In this document: positions 42,275-44,115 of the stretch, piece by piece | How positions within the stretch are numbered: the first letter of the stretch is position 1 | How the letters are laid out: each line of letters begins with the position of its first letter | Origin: Bacillota bacterium | GTDB lineage: Bacteria > Bacillota > Clostridia > Lachnospirales > Lachnospiraceae | Assembly: GCA_023441965.1 (NCBI GenBank) | Contig: JAEZNB010000106.1 | Location: forward strand, 1-44,115 | Direction: 5' to 3' | Length of the DNA: 44,115 bases | The notes under the pieces: generated by a model | What the model was told of the DNA's origin: nothing | The model's input: the letters and a program-made list of their open reading frames with translations, nothing else | Database searches by the model: none | Translations under genes and position numbers: made by a program

Positions 42275-44115
42275 TTACTCCTGACGGAGCAGCTCCTGTC
42301 TGTGACTGACAGAGACGGGATCACGACCTGCCGAGATACCGCCGTAGATACTGCTGCCTTTACCTAACACGGAGATTTTGCCTCCGGCTTCGACTCCGTA
42401 ATTGCCCATAGAGGCGGAGGCCTCGGAGCTTAGGTAGATATCCGAGATTTTTTTCTTCTTCAGATCAATCACAACATTTGCCATCATCTTTGCCTCAAAC
42501 TTGATGAACTTCGCCCCGGTCTCGATTTTCGCACCGACGCCGCCACCAAGCTCCAGCTCCCCTTTCTTCCAGTCATACTGAGCTCTGGCAGCCACATTCC
42601 CAACCAAGGCCTCCAGCTCTGCATTGTTGGGGGTGATATTGATCTTCACATAAACCAGATCTATGCTGAGCCTGAATTCGCTGCCGGAATTGGCGGCAGC
42701 CATGGCCAGCTCCTTCATGTACGCTCTGTGTTCGGCAAGGGCTTCCTGGGCAGCGATGAGATCGGCTTCGGATATGTATCGTTTATAAGGGGTACTACGG
42801 AGACAATCCACCTCTCCCAGAACATTCAGGCTGTAGGTGAATATGATTGCCTGATAGTGGGATATGTAAGCCTCCGGCATCCTTGTGCCCCGGATATAGG
42901 GAAGGATATCCTCCCACAGGTCATTGGCCATTTGGGAGATTTTCTTGTAGTCCCTGGTTGCAAGTGGCAGCAATTCACTTACATAGTCCTCGCAGGCCCC
43001 ATTCATCGCAAGCTCCCATTTCAGGGCGATGATGGGCTTTTCCTCCTCAGGGGCATTCCTCATCTCAGCCTGCTTGTTCTTCTCCATCACAAGGATCCTG
43101 TCCATCATGCCCTGGGTGGCTTTGATCGCTTTCTCGATGAACTCCCTTCTTAGCTCGGAGGAATATAGGGCAAAGGACCACACAGCGGCATTCACTACGC
43201 TGTTATTGTAATCCATCATGATCTCTACATTGGTTTCATCAGAATAGGAGCCTTCTTCCAAACTTAGCTGGCTTTTGGAAGAATCGGCTTCCTCCGGAAG
43301 CATATCATTGACGTTCTGATTGATCCAGGCCACAAAGTCATCGGCAGACATGTGCTCAAACATCTCCGGATCAGACAGAAGCTGATCTGTTATGGTTTTT
43401 TCGATATCTGCTACATCTGCCGGCTTCTGAACAGAGGCTTCCTGATAGGCCTGCTTGAATTCGGCATTGGCCTTACTGTTCATCTCCGTAACCGACCGGT
43501 TGAGCCAATCGATATATTCCTGCACTTCATTGTAACAGTCTTCTTCTATGAGCTTCGCGCTCATGAATAACTTGGCAGGAAATTTGGGCAGCTTTATCCG
43601 ATCACTTTCCGTGACCGTCATGATCTGACTTTTGAGTTTGGCCGCTTCCTGGGGAAATGCATGCTCCAGCATATCCGCTATGGTAATCGGTTCAAGAGCA
43701 AGCGCCTCATTGAATTTCTTCTCCAGCTCCTCCTTGCTGTCATCTCCTCCGGGCTGCGTTTTGCCCTCTGTAGCCTCCTCCTGCTTTTTCAGCCGTTTAC
43801 CCAGATCACCGTCCTTATCCCCGGCTTCCTCCTCCAGAGCCTTGACCGCTGCTCCGAAACCGCCGATTTTCCTTAACAGAACAACCTTGAAATCAATACA
43901 GACAAAATTATCGGGGTCCAGCTCAAGGGCATGGTCAATTGCCTTCAGGGCTTCCTCATAGCTTCCCAGCTCCCCGTAAATTTGAGCCAGGGTATAATAA
44001 TACTGCCATGCTTCCTCCAGGGAGGCAGCATAGGAGACACAGACCAAAGCATCCTGCAGTCTCTCTGCTTCCCCTAAAAACATAGCCTCCAGGAGTACTG
44101 TACTCAGGGCATGGG
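42275..44115 (-). CDS. TPR-repeat protein with glycine-rich beta C-terminus, 5' end outside window
   Basis: The frame is open to the window edge (HALSTVLLEA precedes the first in-window ATG at 44083), so the N-terminus is missing. At least 613 residues are visible. The first part has tetratricopeptide repeats, e.g. YYYTLAQIYGELGSYEEALKAIDHALELDPDN. A charged Lys/Glu/Gly-rich linker with coiled-coil character follows, then a long helical Glu/Met-rich middle. The last 120 residues are Gly-rich alternating strands (ELGGGVGAKIETGAKF, ASASMGNYGVEAGGKISV), like a small beta-sheet or barrel domain. No transmembrane segment is seen. TPR proteins scaffold complexes, but the partner is unknown. I do not recognise the family as a whole. 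Confidence 0.8.
   Translation of the reverse strand, partial: HALSTVLLEAMFLGEAERLQDALVCVSYAASLEEAWQYYYTLAQIYGELGSYEEALKAIDHALELDPDNFVCIDFKVVLLRKIGGFGAAVKALEEEAGDKDGDLGKRLKKQEEATEGKTQPGGDDSKEELEKKFNEALALEPITIADMLEHAFPQEAAKLKSQIMTVTESDRIKLPKFPAKLFMSAKLIEEDCYNEVQEYIDWLNRSVTEMNSKANAEFKQAYQEASVQKPADVADIEKTITDQLLSDPEMFEHMSADDFVAWINQNVNDMLPEEADSSKSQLSLEEGSYSDETNVEIMMDYNNSVVNAAVWSFALYSSELRREFIEKAIKATQGMMDRILVMEKNKQAEMRNAPEEEKPIIALKWELAMNGACEDYVSELLPLATRDYKKISQMANDLWEDILPYIRGTRMPEAYISHYQAIIFTYSLNVLGEVDCLRSTPYKRYISEADLIAAQEALAEHRAYMKELAMAAANSGSEFRLSIDLVYVKINITPNNAELEALVGNVAARAQYDWKKGELELGGGVGAKIETGAKFIKFEAKMMANVVIDLKKKKISDIYLSSEASASMGNYGVEAGGKISVLGKGSSIYGGISAGRDPVSVSHRQELLRQE

Noticed and set aside
1..44115. 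CRISPR arrays, defence islands, prophage, insertion sequences, tRNA or rRNA genes
   Set aside because: Scanning by eye found no spacer-repeat arrays, transposase or phage proteins, and no tRNA or rRNA sequences. The genes are conserved housekeeping, division and sporulation genes.

Overview
The window is a chromosomal segment of an endospore-forming, Gram-positive, low-to-mid-GC Firmicute of the class Clostridia. Lachnospiraceae-like is my best guess from gene order and protein style, and it is an inference. Three things point there: a complete ftsZ-spoIIGA-sigE-sigG block, a priA-def-fmt-rsmB-rlmN-prpC-prkC-rsgA-rpe-thiN block in the order known from Bacillus subtilis, and a division and cell-wall (dcw) cluster that includes a SpoVD-type PBP. 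Almost every gene is on the + strand. Strong GGAGG-type ribosome binding sites decide many starts, and several of these are TTG or GTG.

Layout. Positions 1-2169 hold an MFS transporter behind a triplicated 15-bp repeat and a PhzF-family gene split by a one-base frameshift. Positions 2216-2487 hold a terminator, a good sigma-A promoter and a possibly structured leader for murE. Positions 2488-16821 are a long housekeeping run: murE, priA, def, fmt, a membrane zinc protease, rsmB, rlmN, the PP2C phosphatase/PASTA kinase pair, rsgA, rpe and thiN. ychF and lgt follow, then a terminator. Positions 19147-31555 are the dcw cluster: MraZ boxes, mraZ, rsmH, ftsL, two class B PBPs, mraY, murD, ftsW, murA and divIB. 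murG, murC and murB are absent, and murE lies about 17 kb upstream. Positions 31598-36077 carry ftsZ and the early-to-late sporulation sigma-factor genes with their own regulatory sites. Positions 36268-39818 carry a nitroreductase and an AcnA-type aconitase, converging on a minus-strand fructokinase. The right end has an anchored protein of unknown function, a candidate small RNA, and a large minus-strand TPR protein cut by the window edge.

How the genes work together. MurE, MraY, MurD, MurA and the PBP/FtsW pair make and polymerise peptidoglycan. MraZ, FtsL, DivIB and FtsZ organise division. PrpC and PrkC form a reversible Ser/Thr phosphorylation switch that may read cell-wall fragments through PASTA domains. 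Def, Fmt, RsmB, RlmN, RsgA and YchF serve translation and ribosome maturation. SpoIIGA would process pro-SigE in the mother cell, while SigG acts in the forespore.

I found no phage, insertion sequence, CRISPR array, defence island, tRNA or rRNA. I also found no clearly new multi-gene system. The most interesting unexplained signals are non-coding: the murE leader, the candidate sRNA near 42.1-42.25 kb, the structured sigE-sigG spacer, tandem 8-bp repeats before def, and the repeat-borne -35 element at the left edge. Among proteins, the best leads are the Asp-rich segment plus extra C-terminal domain of PrkC and the KTA (not KTG) motif of the SpoVD-like PBP.
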